From positions 124,001-188,000 of the forward strand of contig NZ_FCOB02000001.1 in NCBI RefSeq assembly GCF_001545075.1: 64,000 nt of DNA. Direction: 5' to 3'. The translations under genes and the position numbers were made by a program. This DNA comes from Caballeronia ptereochthonis. GTDB lineage: Bacteria; Pseudomonadota; Gammaproteobacteria; Burkholderiales; Burkholderiaceae. Below, one piece after another: positions 8,822 through 18,221 of this stretch (position 1 is its first letter; the number at the start of each line of letters is the position of its first letter). The notes below the pieces were generated by a model. It made no database searches. It was not told the origin of the DNA and was given only the letters and a program-made list of their open reading frames with translations.

Positions 8822-9717
8822 GAGGTCACCTCCTCCATGACGATCGGCGCGGGGGTGCGCGATCGCGCGCTGTGCCTTCGTTCGCCGAGACGTTGCCAGG
8901 CCGCAAGGATCGCGAGGTTCGCGAGCAGCAAGGCGACCGCGAGCGCCGCGCCTTGCGGCCAATCCATCGAGCCGAGGAAGGCGTCGTAGATCGCGGTGGC
9001 CGCCACCTTGAGACGCCGGCCGCCGATGATCGCGGGCGTCGCGAACGAGGTGGCCGCGAGCGAGAACACGATCACCGCGCCCGACGCGATGCCCGGCACA
9101 ATCTGCGGCAGCACCAGGCGCCGGAAGATCATCACTTCGCTTGCCCCGAGCGATGCCCCGGCCCGCTCGACATCCGGATCGCAGCGCTGCAACGCGACCC
9201 ATACGGCGATCAACATGAACGGCACCAGGACATGCACCAGCGCGATCACCATGCCGGTCATCGAATACATCAGCACCACCGGACCGTCGGTCAGCCCGAG
9301 TGTCTGCAACACGCGGCTGATGAACCCATCCCCGCCAAGCAACACCGCCCAGCCGAGCGTGCGTACGACGACCGAAATCAAGAACGGCGCGAGGATCGCC
9401 ACGAGGCAGAGGCTTCGCCACGGCGCACGCATGCGCGACAGGATGATCGCCTCCGGCGTGCCGAGCAGCGCGCACAGCGCCGTGACGATGGCGGCGAGTG
9501 CGAAGGTGCGTGCGAAGACGGTGTGGAAGTACGGATCGCCGAACACGGCGACGTAGTTCATGCCGCCAAGCCCCGACCAGGTCGCGTGCGCGCCGTCGAA
9601 CACTCGCAGGCTCAGCAGCAGCGTGGCCGCAAGCGGCACGGCCAGCAGCAATCCGTAGAACACGAGGGCCGGCGCGCTCAGCGCATAGGCCGGCCACCGA
9701 CGCGAGGACTCATGCAT
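8818..9717 (-). CDS. ABC transporter permease (PotB-like)
   Basis: The product has 299 residues from the [11 protein letters not shown] start, chosen because its ATG overlaps the stop of the ATPase gene. Upstream in-frame codons lack a reasonable start. Hydrophobic segments begin at once ([20 protein letters not shown]), and the EAA-loop is present ([20 protein letters not shown]). It pairs with the following PotC-like permease to form the transmembrane channel of an importer for a small nitrogen-containing solute. Confidence 0.88.
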   Translation of the reverse strand: MHESSRRWPAYALSAPALVFYGLLLAVPLAATLLLSLRVFDGAHATWSGLGGMNYVAVFGDPYFHTVFARTFALAAIVTALCALLGTPEAIILSRMRAPWRSLCLVAILAPFLISVVVRTLGWAVLLGGDGFISRVLQTLGLTDGPVVLMYSMTGMVIALVHVLVPFMLIAVWVALQRCDPDVERAGASLGASEVMIFRRLVLPQIVPGIASGAVIVFSLAATSFATPAIIGGRRLKVAATAIYDAFLGSMDWPQGAALAVALLLANLAILAAWQRLGERRHSARSRTPAPIVMEEVTS

Positions 9718-10780
9718 GGTCGTCTCCCCCAACGATGCGCAAATCCTCCGGCTGCCAATGCAGGCCGACGCGCTGCCCTTCCTCGATGGGCGCCGCACCG
9801 TTCTGGCAGCGGGCGAGCAACGCACCCAGCGGACTGTCGACTTCGTAGAGCCAGTGATCGCCGCCGAAGAGGCGCAGGCGCACCGTGCCGGTCAGTTCGC
9901 TCGCCGCGGCCGCGATCGGCCCAGGAACCAGGGCGATCTTTTCGGGACGCAGGCTCACGCGAATCGGTCCCGTGGCGGCGGACGGCGCCGTGATCGGAAA
10001 GCGATGGCCGCGCGCAGCCACGATGGCGGTGCCGTTCGCGCCCGGTTCGAGCTGTGCATCGAAGAGATTGGTCTTGCCGAGAAACGTCGCCACGAAGCCT
10101 GTGCACGGATGGTCGTAGACCGTGCGCGGCGCATCGACCTGCTCGATGCGTCCCGCGTTCATCACCGCGATGCGATCGCTCATCGCCATCGCTTCGGCCT
10201 GGTCGTGCGTCACCATGATCGTGGTCGTGCCAACGGTGCGCTGGATGCGCCGCAACTCCACCTGCATGTCTTCGCGCAGCTTGGCGTCGAGGTTGGAGAG
10301 CGGCTCGTCCAGCAGCAGCACGGGCGGCTCAATTACCAACGCGCGTGCGAGCGCGACGCGTTGACGCTGGCCACCGGAAAGTTGCGATGGATAGCGATCA
10401 CTCAGGTCACCCAGGCGCACGAGTTCAAGCGCCTGTGACACGCGCCGTGCGCGTTCGCCGGCCGCGATACGTCGGGTTTCCAAGCCGAACGCGATGTTCT
10501 CGCCAACGGTCATGTGGGGGAACAGCGCATACGACTAGAACACGACCCCCAGACCGCGTGCGCTCGCCTTGATGCCGGCGAGATCGCGCCCATCGAGCCG
10601 GATAGTGCCGGCACTGGGCGACACGAAGCCGGCGATCATCTGCAGCGTCGTGGTCTTGCCACAGCCGGAGGGGCCCAGCAGCGAGAGGAACTCGCCGCGT
10701 TCGACCGCGAGCGACACGTCGTGCACCGCGGTCGCGTGCGGGTAGCGCTTGGACAGCGCCTGAAGTTCGAGAAAAGCCAT
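9710..10780 (-). pseudogene. ABC transporter ATP-binding protein (PotA-like), interrupted by an in-frame TAG
   Basis: The full 357-codon frame encodes a PotA-type ATPase: Walker A GPSGCGKTT, signature [15 protein letters not shown], Walker [19 protein letters not shown], switch His in [16 protein letters not shown], then a TOBE-like C-terminal domain. At 10535-10537 the minus strand reads TAG between GLGVVF and [10 protein letters not shown]. Relatives have CAG there, the Q-loop glutamine, so the change is a single C-to-T. The rest of the frame is intact, with no other damage. Translation gives an 81-residue fragment. Reinitiation at the ATG at 10513 would give a 267-residue piece without Walker A. 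It may be a recent nonsense mutation, a suppressed amber codon or a base-call error. Confidence 0.85.
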
Positions 10781-10849
10781 GATGGTCTTCTAAAGCGAGG
10801 CCGATAACGCATGCGGCGCCATCGACGAAGTTGGCCCGCGCGTGGGCAA

Positions 10850-11923
10850 TCAGCGTTCGATCTCGCGCATCCAGCGCGCTGTCCACGCTCCGCGTTGTGC
10901 GTTGACCGTCTTCCAGTCGACAGGGACGAGGTGCGCCACGGCGTCGGCGCCGTACACGACGGTTTTCGCCACCGAGGGATCGAGCGTCACGGTCTTGTTG
11001 GTAGGTCCCCAACCGGCTTGCGCGGCCAGGACGCGCTGCACACGTGGCGAGACCAGGTCCTGCACTAGCGCCTGCGCGCGTGCGGCGTGCGCGCTGCCGT
11101 TGACGACACACGCCGTCGTGAGCAACGCCTGCGCGCCCTCCTTCGGCACGACGAATGCGACCGGAAAACCGGTGCGCGCCAAGGCCAGCGTGCGGCCACT
11201 GCCCCACACGCCCAGCACCACCGCGCCGGTCTGAAAGAGTTCGGAGATGGTGCCCGATGCGGTTTCGAAGCTCAGCACCGACGGCGCCACGTGCTGCGCC
11301 ATGTATGCGAAACCCGGATCGATGTGCTGCGCGTCCCCGCCTGCGGCATGCGCGACGGCCAGCAGCGTTTGCAGGCCGTAGGTGTTGCTGATCGAGGGCA
11401 CCAGCACGCGCCGGTGAAAGCGCGGATCACCGAGCGCTGTCCACGAGGTGGGCGGCGCCCATCCCCGCGCGGCAAACACCTTGGTGTTGTAAGCCAAGCC
11501 CGTGGCGACGATGCCAATACCCACCCGCATCCCTTCGCCGTTGACCTTGGCGATGTCATAGAGGTCCGCATACACCGATGCCGCGGCGAGCGGTTGGCAC
11601 AAGCCCATGGTGACGGCCTGCTGCATCGGGCCGTCGTCGAGCACCGCCACATCGATTTGCGGATGCGCGCGCTGCGCCTGCAGACGCGCCAGGTTGGTGG
11701 CCGAGGTGCCGGCCACATAGGTGATCGACACGCCGTGCGCCTGCGCGAACGGCGCGAGCACCTCCGTGCGAAACATAGTTTCGGATGAGCCGCCGTATCC
11801 GGCGACGACCAACGTCGGTGCTGCCACTGCAACGCCCTGCCATGCCGTGACGGCGAACGCACCGATCGCCGCGAACCACCGGCGACAGCGCGCGCGCCGC
11901 GGCATCCTTGCCTCGTTGCGCAT
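10850..11923 (-). CDS. ABC transporter periplasmic substrate-binding protein (PotD-like)
   Basis: The product has 357 residues. It has a basic N-terminus and a signal sequence (AAIGAFAVTAWQGVAVAAP), then a type-2 periplasmic binding fold (TLVVAGYGGSSETMFRTEVL, later SWTALGDPRFHRRVLVPSIS). These are usual for the PotD/iron/thiamine/phosphonate binding-protein group. It is the first gene of the minus-strand operon, divergent from the LysR gene across 108 bases. An AGAGAAG element lies upstream of the ATG. It would bind the solute in the periplasm and deliver it to the PotB/PotC-like permeases. Confidence 0.85.
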   Translation of the reverse strand: MRNEARMPRRARCRRWFAAIGAFAVTAWQGVAVAAPTLVVAGYGGSSETMFRTEVLAPFAQAHGVSITYVAGTSATNLARLQAQRAHPQIDVAVLDDGPMQQAVTMGLCQPLAAASVYADLYDIAKVNGEGMRVGIGIVATGLAYNTKVFAARGWAPPTSWTALGDPRFHRRVLVPSISNTYGLQTLLAVAHAAGGDAQHIDPGFAYMAQHVAPSVLSFETASGTISELFQTGAVVLGVWGSGRTLALARTGFPVAFVVPKEGAQALLTTACVVNGSAHAARAQALVQDLVSPRVQRVLAAQAGWGPTNKTVTLDPSVAKTVVYGADAVAHLVPVDWKTVNAQRGAWTARWMREIER

Positions 11924-12031
11924 AATCTTCTCTGATCGAAAAAGCTATGGAAATCAGAGGATAAGAAGCCAAAAACGATCGCGTCAAAGTCGAAAAATGC
12001 GACAATTCATGCCAAAAATCTATGAACTGTC

Positions 12032-12961
12032 ATGTCCTCTGTCAGTGTTCGGCAACTGGAAGCCTTTCGCGCAGTGATTCTTACCGGCTCGGTCACGGGC
12101 GCGGCGGAACTGCTGCATCTGACGCAACCCACCGTCAGCAAGCTGCTGGCGGAGCTGGAGTACCGCACGGGCCTTGTCCTGTTCGATCGCGTGCGGCAAC
12201 GGCTCGTGCCGCGACCGGAAGCGCATAGGCTGTTTCAGCGGGTCGACAAGACGTTCGCGGCGCTGGAAGAAGTCACGCGCGATGCGCGCCGGCTCGCGCA
12301 CGGGCAGAGCGGTCACCTGCGCATCGTGGCGATGCCCGCGTTTGGGCTGAGCGTATTGCCGCGCGCGGTGGGCGCGTTCCTGCGTGAGCGCCCCGATGTC
12401 ACGGTGGATTTCAACATCCGCGCCTCGACCTATGTCACCGAATGGGTGGCCAATCGCCAGGCGGACGTGGGGTTTGCAACCGCGACGCCTGTGAGCTCTG
12501 GCGTGACGTTGCAACCGTTCGAGCGTTTGCAGGGCGTGTGCGTGCTACCAGCCGATCATCGGCTGACCGGGCAAACCGTGATCCAGCCGAAGGACCTGGA
12601 GGGTGAGCGGTTCGTGTCGTTCGGACGGGAATCGGCGTTTCGGCATCTTATCGATGAGGTGTTCCGCGTGGAAGGTGTGGCGCGGCGAATCGTGATCGAG
12701 GTGGGTTATGCGGCGGCCGCCTGCGCACTGGTTGCGAACGGCACGGGTGTCGCCATTATTGATCCGCTCTCCGCGCTGGATGCGTGGCATGCGGGTGGTG
12801 TCGTGCTCGCGCCGTTCGACGCGGATGTGCCGTTTGCGGTGGACACGGTGTTTCCCGCCGCGACGGCCTCATCGGTGCTCGCGGAGCAGTTCCTCGATAC
12901 CGTCAAAGCCACACTGCAGGAGATGAACAAAGCGGTCACTGACGCCTGTCGTGCACGCTAA
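12032..12961 (+). CDS. LysR-family transcriptional regulator
   Basis: The product has 309 residues, the usual LTTR length. The N-terminal winged helix-turn-helix begins VRQLEAFRAVILTGSVTGAA and continues LTQPTVSKLLAELE. The C-terminal half is a periplasmic-binding-protein-like effector domain. It is transcribed divergently from the importer/oxidase operon, the standard layout for a LysR activator controlled by the transported substrate. OccR and NocR, which control octopine and nopaline uptake/oxidation genes, have the same arrangement. The 108-base shared region should hold its binding site; no precise T-N11-A box is assigned. Confidence 0.88.
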   Translation: MSSVSVRQLEAFRAVILTGSVTGAAELLHLTQPTVSKLLAELEYRTGLVLFDRVRQRLVPRPEAHRLFQRVDKTFAALEEVTRDARRLAHGQSGHLRIVAMPAFGLSVLPRAVGAFLRERPDVTVDFNIRASTYVTEWVANRQADVGFATATPVSSGVTLQPFERLQGVCVLPADHRLTGQTVIQPKDLEGERFVSFGRESAFRHLIDEVFRVEGVARRIVIEVGYAAAACALVANGTGVAIIDPLSALDAWHAGGVVLAPFDADVPFAVDTVFPAATASSVLAEQFLDTVKATLQEMNKAVTDACRAR

Positions 12962-13053
12962 GAAATTGCGCGACTCGTGTCGCCGTTCCGACGCTTGTCA
13001 TGGCATCGTCCGCAGCAAGGTATGCTATGCGCCAAAACTCGGGGGAGAACCGC

Positions 13054-13842
13054 ATGGACTCGTTCTCACAACGTCATGGTCTCGTCCGCCCCGACGCGGA
13101 GATCACCATCAGGAATGACGCGCCACCACAGATGCGCGATGCGGCAATTCAAATCGCCTATCGGTCTGGCCTGAAGCCGAGCGACTTACGAGCGAGTTTG
13201 TGCCAAATCCTCTTTCGCGCACCTGACAGGAATAATTGGTCCGAGTTTCCAAACATCGACGGCGAGGTCTATGAGCTGATCGACGATTGCGAATGGTTTG
13301 AAGTTTACGACCTGATCGAAATGCTCGCGGCGAAAAGCGCACACCGAGGGCAAAGCTACGCTGACGAGATGAATCGTTTTTTTCGAGCCGCTGGTGTTGG
13401 CTGGCAGCTCGTCGATAACCGCGTCGAGACCCGCGGCACCGAGGTTTTTGAAGCTGCGGTACGTCAAGGTCAGATGGAATTGCTTCGGCAAGGGCGGAAG
13501 ACCGCCGCAACCGAACTGCATGAAGCGCTGAATGATCTCTCCCGACGTCCGCAGGCAGAAACAACCGGAGCGATTCAGCACGCCATGGCAGCGCTCGAAT
13601 GTGTAGCGCGCGACGTGACTGGCAGCAAGGACACATTGGGACAACTGATCCAACGCAATCCTGGGATCTTTCCGCCGCCTGTCAATCAGATCATCGAGAA
13701 GGCCTGGGGGTACACCTCGAACTACGGCCGCCACTTGACCGAGGGGATGCCCCCTGAATTCGAAGAAGCGGAGTTGATGGTAGGTCTCAGTGGCGTACTT
13801 TGCCGCTATCTTGCGCGAACCGTTCCGGGGAACTCGCCATGA
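13054..13842 (+). CDS. AbiJ-NTD4-like / HEPN-type abortive-infection-like protein
   Basis: The product has 262 residues, starting at the ATG at 13054 behind a strong GGGGGAG site. The N-terminal part (IRNDAPPQMRDAAIQIAYRS, then NNWSEFPNIDGEVYELIDDC and EWFEVYDLIE) resembles the domain found at the front of AbiJ-type abortive-infection proteins. The C-terminal part (AMAALECVARDVTGSKDTLG to WGYTSNYGRHL and EEAELMVGLSGVL) resembles the HEPN-like tail that accompanies it. The canonical HEPN Rx4-6H motif is not obvious, so nuclease activity is uncertain. The stop codon overlaps the start of the NERD-NACHT gene (ATGA), which strongly suggests a two-component module. The family call comes from recalled sequence patterns, not a search. 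Confidence 0.6.
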   Translation: MDSFSQRHGLVRPDAEITIRNDAPPQMRDAAIQIAYRSGLKPSDLRASLCQILFRAPDRNNWSEFPNIDGEVYELIDDCEWFEVYDLIEMLAAKSAHRGQSYADEMNRFFRAAGVGWQLVDNRVETRGTEVFEAAVRQGQMELLRQGRKTAATELHEALNDLSRRPQAETTGAIQHAMAALECVARDVTGSKDTLGQLIQRNPGIFPPPVNQIIEKAWGYTSNYGRHLTEGMPPEFEEAELMVGLSGVLCRYLARTVPGNSP

Positions 13843-16800
13843 ACCTCGCTCAGGAATCGAGCGACCGTGTTCGCGTCTACGTTGGTGCTCAGATCGAGCA
13901 CCAGTCTGACATTGACGTACTTCGCACCGTCCACGCAGCTGTCGTCCAATCGCGTGGATGGGCCTATATTTTTGCAAACTTCCATGTGTGCGGCCGTCAG
14001 ATCGATCTTGCCGTCTTTACCGATACGACGACCCTCGTTATCGAAGCAAAAAGTTACAGCCAACCTATCCAAGGTGGGATGAACGGGCCGTGGACCCAAC
14101 TTGGGCCCTTTGGTACAAGGCGAATTGGGAACGCCTACGAACAGTCTCTCGGGGCAAAGAACCGTCTGCGCGACGCCATCCAAGACATCGCAAACGTTGA
14201 TGGGTATCCGAATGGTCTGGTCGCCGTCATGCCGGATATCCCGAACGGCTCGGAAGTAACCTCAGGCGATTTCAAAGTCGCGGTCGGTGGCGCGACGCAA
14301 ATCGCGCAGATGCTGACGCAACGCTCCGGAGCGATTCTCACCGCGCAGCAGTGCGAGGCACTGGCGCGTCGATTGCATTTGGAAGCTATCGCGACCCTTG
14401 ATGGTGCATTCGATCAAAGGGTTCTGTTGTCTGAGCGATTGTGCGCTACTTATTTAACGTCCTTTGCGGATTTTTATGGCCCGCAGGCCGCCAAGCTCGT
14501 AGCCGACGAGTACGATTCGGAACAGGGTGCTATTGCACTCGCAGATATCCAATCCATGGTTGCCAGTACCAGCGATTGCGTCGTGATTTCGGGCCCCTCT
14601 GGTTGCGGGAAGACCTTGCTGACAACCTCATGTGCGATGTCATGCATCGAGCACAACTGCGTACCTATATTCGTTTCCGCAAGGGACTTCGACCGTCGGC
14701 TTCAAGGCCTTCTCGACCTCGAGGCGTCGCTGCTCGATACTCGCTCGATAAGCAGCATCGTTAGCGCATGCCGGCTCCTGGAAAAACGCATCGTACTTTT
14801 CGTGGACGGCTACAACGAATGCCGTGATGACCTCAAGATCGCGCTGACACGAAGCCTCAGGGCGTTTTCGTTGCGCTTCGGTGCAGGCCTTGTTATCAGC
14901 ACGCAACACGATCCCTCGTGCGCGGACCTGCTGTCGTTAAAGAGGATCTTGGTCCGGCGCCCGTCCGATGAACTAAAAGCAGCTCTCGCCAGGATCGGGG
15001 AGCTCGGTAGTCAAACTGCCAATTGCGCGGCGCTTCTTCGTGCCGCACGCTCAGGCCTCGAGGCGGCACTCATTGGGGAAGCCTGCGAGCTACTGCCGGC
15101 AGGTGCGAGTAAGTTTGCGCTTTTTGACGCCTATTCGAGGAAGAAACTGGGAAGTGCCGCTCGCGATGGTATTCGGCTACTGACTGTCCTCGCCAGCACC
15201 CTCACCGAAAGAGCCTGCTTCAGCGTTTCCATTCGAGAATTTGACCGACTTGCTGACTCAATCTCGGTCGGCGGTGATGCGCGAGACGCTGTGTTTCGTA
15301 TGGAACTCCTCTACTTGCGTGGCGATAGGGTGAGCTTCTCGCACGAGCTGTTCTATGCAGCGTTCGCGGCCGAATCCGTCATTCGCACTTCCGGGAACAA
15401 TGCCTCGCAGATACAGTTGGCTCTCTGCTCTCCCCGATTCCAGTCATCGCGCACCTTCATCATTGGCGGCCTCGAGGACACTCGCATCGTCAATGATGTG
15501 CTTGAGAAAACAACGAACGACGGCCTCTTGGCGGAATGTCGCCGAGGGGAATGCGGCACCATAGCTCTGTCGATCGTGACGCGACGGATCGATGCTGTCT
15601 TGAATGCCATGGTTGCCGAGTCACGAGCGATCCAGTTCGAGTTGATTGGCGAGGGATGGAAAGGCGTCGCTGTTGCCGGGAACTCGATCCGGGACGATAC
15701 GAGAGATTGCACCCGTTACCTTAAAGCAATTGGCGATGGTCTCATGGACGGGCAGTACATCGATGTGGTCATGGCCGCCTGTGGTCATATGGACGAAGCC
15801 ATATCAGCCGCTTCGAAACAGCTGTCGGCCGCGGCCAAGGAACGAAAAATCCCCCTTCGCCACGCGACGTTCTCACAGGCATACGTCATGGCCCGAACGG
15901 CTGCCATATCGCAGTTGGTCTACTCCATTCATAGCGGGTTCCCTTCGCATCGCGGGCCACCAGGCGATGACTTCGGCGTCGCCATCAGAAGCGCATGGTC
16001 AGTTGCAAAAACGCCGGGGCAGTTCTACTTTTTAATCGGACTCACGAGATCGACCGAGTACGCTACCGAGGTTGCGCCTTACGTGCGAACCTTGCTTCAG
16101 AACATACGAGGCTGCCCCTACCACCTCCAGCTCGATCTGCTGAACTTCGTGCTTTACCTCCGCGACGCGGGAGAGCCGTATCGCAGCGAGATGATCGACG
16201 CCCTTGAGGCCTCGCTCGACAAGCTCGGGGTAGTGATGAACTCATTAATCTTCGAAGCGCTTCAGGCACTCGGCGGGTTACAAGAGGCCGAGCACGATCA
16301 CACGGAAGTCGTTCACCACGAAATCGAGGAAGCTCTGAACAGCGAAGGGGCCGATGCAGATAACGCCGCGTGGGGCCTCTTTTCCTGCCAGTTTGATCAC
16401 CCCTTTGACTCGGCTTACTGGGAGGTCATACAAGGACTCGATCCCGTACGTAAGAAGGCCCTACTCACCAAAGCGTGCCGTGGTGCGACGCGTCCGTACC
16501 TTTCCTTTCTGGGAATTCTCATCCGACAGTTATCCGACTTTAACGACCCCACAGTGGCATCAGCCATTGCACCTTGGACGACGCTTCCCGACGAAAAGGC
16601 TTTTATGCCACAAGAAGCGATCGAAGTGTTTGTTGCCGCGCACGAATGCTTGGGCCATTTGGGCGCTGATCTTCCGCTCGCGCGAGGCGACGTTACTTCC
16701 GACGCTCAGCGGGCGTTGCTGGCATGCGGCGAGCTTCTGTATTGGTCAAGTCGAGGAGACGTACAGAGCCCTCAAACTTCCAGCCATACTAGCAACGCCA

Positions 16801-17153
16801 GATCCATCCTCCTCGATCACGCCAGGTGTGCGAGCGCAGGTGCTTTTGAGCTCGTTACGTCTGCTCGTATCTGGGATCGCAACGCACGACGATCCCTCTT
16901 AGACACCTATCCCGATTTGGCCGTACGTGTCTGCCGTGACGCGCTCGAGAAGCGACAGGCCCAGGTCTCGTACTACGACTTCGGACTTCATAGTGGCCCT
17001 ATCGGCATTGCCAACTTTTGCATTCAGGTACTGGGAGAATTGGGAGACGGACATGATCTGCTTGCTCTCAATGGACTTTGCGATGACTCCGATTGTGGCG
17101 TGAACGCGTTAGACGCCATCAGGAAGATAGAGACACGAGTCAACTTCAAATAA
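13839..17153 (+). CDS. NERD nuclease-domain / NACHT-type NTPase fusion (candidate anti-phage effector)
   Basis: The product has 1104 residues, with the start fixed by the ATGA overlap with the upstream gene. Residues about 10-90 form a NERD-like PD-(D/E)XK domain: RQIDLAVF (Asp56), then LVIEAKSY (Glu69, Lys71). A P-loop NTPase follows, with Walker A GPSGCGKT (about 252-259) and a NACHT-style Walker B IVLFVDGYNE (about 318-327, the DGxxE form). The last ~600 residues are helical with no clear repeat, probably the sensor. Nuclease-NTPase-sensor architecture is typical of bacterial NLR-like (bNACHT/Avs) defence proteins, which cut nucleic acid after sensing a phage product. Function here is inferred. 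Confidence 0.72.
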   Translation: MNLAQESSDRVRVYVGAQIEHQSDIDVLRTVHAAVVQSRGWAYIFANFHVCGRQIDLAVFTDTTTLVIEAKSYSQPIQGGMNGPWTQLGPFGTRRIGNAYEQSLGAKNRLRDAIQDIANVDGYPNGLVAVMPDIPNGSEVTSGDFKVAVGGATQIAQMLTQRSGAILTAQQCEALARRLHLEAIATLDGAFDQRVLLSERLCATYLTSFADFYGPQAAKLVADEYDSEQGAIALADIQSMVASTSDCVVISGPSGCGKTLLTTSCAMSCIEHNCVPIFVSARDFDRRLQGLLDLEASLLDTRSISSIVSACRLLEKRIVLFVDGYNECRDDLKIALTRSLRAFSLRFGAGLVISTQHDPSCADLLSLKRILVRRPSDELKAALARIGELGSQTANCAALLRAARSGLEAALIGEACELLPAGASKFALFDAYSRKKLGSAARDGIRLLTVLASTLTERACFSVSIREFDRLADSISVGGDARDAVFRMELLYLRGDRVSFSHELFYAAFAAESVIRTSGNNASQIQLALCSPRFQSSRTFIIGGLEDTRIVNDVLEKTTNDGLLAECRRGECGTIALSIVTRRIDAVLNAMVAESRAIQFELIGEGWKGVAVAGNSIRDDTRDCTRYLKAIGDGLMDGQYIDVVMAACGHMDEAISAASKQLSAAAKERKIPLRHATFSQAYVMARTAAISQLVYSIHSGFPSHRGPPGDDFGVAIRSAWSVAKTPGQFYFLIGLTRSTEYATEVAPYVRTLLQNIRGCPYHLQLDLLNFVLYLRDAGEPYRSEMIDALEASLDKLGVVMNSLIFEALQALGGLQEAEHDHTEVVHHEIEEALNSEGADADNAAWGLFSCQFDHPFDSAYWEVIQGLDPVRKKALLTKACRGATRPYLSFLGILIRQLSDFNDPTVASAIAPWTTLPDEKAFMPQEAIEVFVAAHECLGHLGADLPLARGDVTSDAQRALLACGELLYWSSRGDVQSPQTSSHTSNARSILLDHARCASAGAFELVTSARIWDRNARRSLLDTYPDLAVRVCRDALEKRQAQVSYYDFGLHSGPIGIANFCIQVLGELGDGHDLLALNGLCDDSDCGVNALDAIRKIETRVNFK

Positions 17154-17193
17154 GTGCACCGCGCCACGTTACGGGCCTCCCGATCAGCGGATT

Positions 17194-17325
17194 GCCGACT
17201 CCTGGCGTATCGGCGTCACGAAAATCCCTGCCGTTGTCGTCGATCAACGCTACGTAGTCTATGGCGATGCTGATGTGGCTCTTGTGGTCGAACGCATTCA
17301 AGCTTACCGCGAGACACATCCATGA
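17194..17325 (+). pseudogene. C-terminal remnant of TIGR03757-type ICE protein
   Basis: The open frame, without a start codon, encodes the last 43 residues of a TIGR03757-like protein (VTKIPAVVVDQRYVVYGDAD to YRETHP). It is nearly the same as the end of the intact gene at 21805-22242. The 5' part is absent and unrelated DNA abuts it. The stop overlaps the next ATG exactly as in the intact pair. Confidence 0.85.
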
Positions 17326-17480
17326 TGCGCCCGGCGCGACGTTACATGCGCTGGGGCTCGCCTCTCACGGTACTCGGCACAACCCTGCCCGCGTTCGCCA
17401 TCGACACCGCTACACTAATTTCGTCGGCGCTGTCACCCGATTGCCTGGCATGGCGCGTCGTTGGTGTGTGCTACTGGCTG
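17194..17480 (+). repeat. Diverged direct repeat, copy 1 (pairs with 22111-22397)
   Basis: A hand alignment with 22111-22397 runs 287 bases without a gap, with about 49 mismatches (about 83% identity). It spans the TIGR03757/TIGR03756 junction. The divergence is too large for a recent duplication and fits recombination between two related ICEs. Confidence 0.85.
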
Positions 17481-17528
17481 CCAAAGCTCACGACAGTCCA
17501 TATCGCGAAGTCCAATGAGGTCGCATAG
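17322..17528 (+). pseudogene. N-terminal remnant of TIGR03756-type ICE protein
   Basis: The 68-codon frame begins like the intact TIGR03756 gene at 22239 (RYMRWGSPLTVLGTT, CLAWRVVGVCYWL). It leaves homology at 17480, after the codon for the Leu of CYWL, and ends in unrelated residues. The full-length protein is 313 residues, so this is a broken copy. A small translated signal peptide could still be made, but no function is expected. Confidence 0.85.
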
Positions 17529-18221
17529 TCAAAAATTCTCTACCCAAGGCCGCACCTCGATTTCCCACGACCAGACACTGCGGTGTTGTCGCAAGAGATC
17601 GATATAGCATTGGGCAATGGCGTCCGGATCAAGCGTGCGGTCTGATGGGTCCGCGCGGCCGCTCGCCCGCACACTGCCGTCCACGATTACATGGGCCACG
17701 TGGATGCCTTGAGGCGCAAGTTCACGGGCGGCACTCTGGGCCAGTCCCCGTAGGGCAAACTTACCCATCGCAAAAGGTGCGGAACGGGCAAATCCTTTTA
17801 TGCCGGCGGTTGCGCCGGTCAATAGGACTGCGCCTTTCCCCGCGGGAACCATGTACCTGGCAGCTTGCTGTATCGCGTGAAATGCACCCAATGCGGTGAT
17901 AGACACTGCGTGCTCAACCTGCACCGGGTCCAGGTCAGCGATCGGACCGCGGACGAAGCTGCTGGCGTTATAGATGACAATCTCGGGCGGTCCGATTCGC
18001 GCCTCCGCCTCCTTGAAAAGCCGCGCGACCTGGCCGGCGTCGGAGGCATCGACCTGCAGCGCGACGGCTCCCGTCTCGCTCACCAGCGGCGCCAATCTAT
18101 CGGGGTTTCGCGAGGCGATGATGACGGGAAGGCCTGCGGAACGCAGCGCCCGCGTAAGGGCCGCGCTGATGCCAAAACCGGCCCCGATGATCAGCGCATT
18201 GCCGTAAGGAATATCACTCAT
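17529..18221 (-). CDS. Atypical short-chain dehydrogenase/reductase-like protein (active-site Tyr replaced by Phe)
   Basis: The product has 230 residues. A Rossmann start (ALIIGAGFGISAALTRALRS) and NAS strand (VIYNASSF) place it in the SDR fold. The catalytic YxxxK is FAMGK (Phe150, Lys154), and the Ser position falls in TGATAG, without an obvious Ser. Classical SDR catalysis is therefore doubtful. The protein may bind nucleotide or use a different mechanism. Its start overlaps the stop of the DOPA-dioxygenase-like gene by four bases, so the two are co-translated. The gene ends one base beyond the ICE remnant on the opposite strand. Confidence 0.75.
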   Translation of the reverse strand: MSDIPYGNALIIGAGFGISAALTRALRSAGLPVIIASRNPDRLAPLVSETGAVALQVDASDAGQVARLFKEAEARIGPPEIVIYNASSFVRGPIADLDPVQVEHAVSITALGAFHAIQQAARYMVPAGKGAVLLTGATAGIKGFARSAPFAMGKFALRGLAQSAARELAPQGIHVAHVIVDGSVRASGRADPSDRTLDPDAIAQCYIDLLRQHRSVWSWEIEVRPWVENF

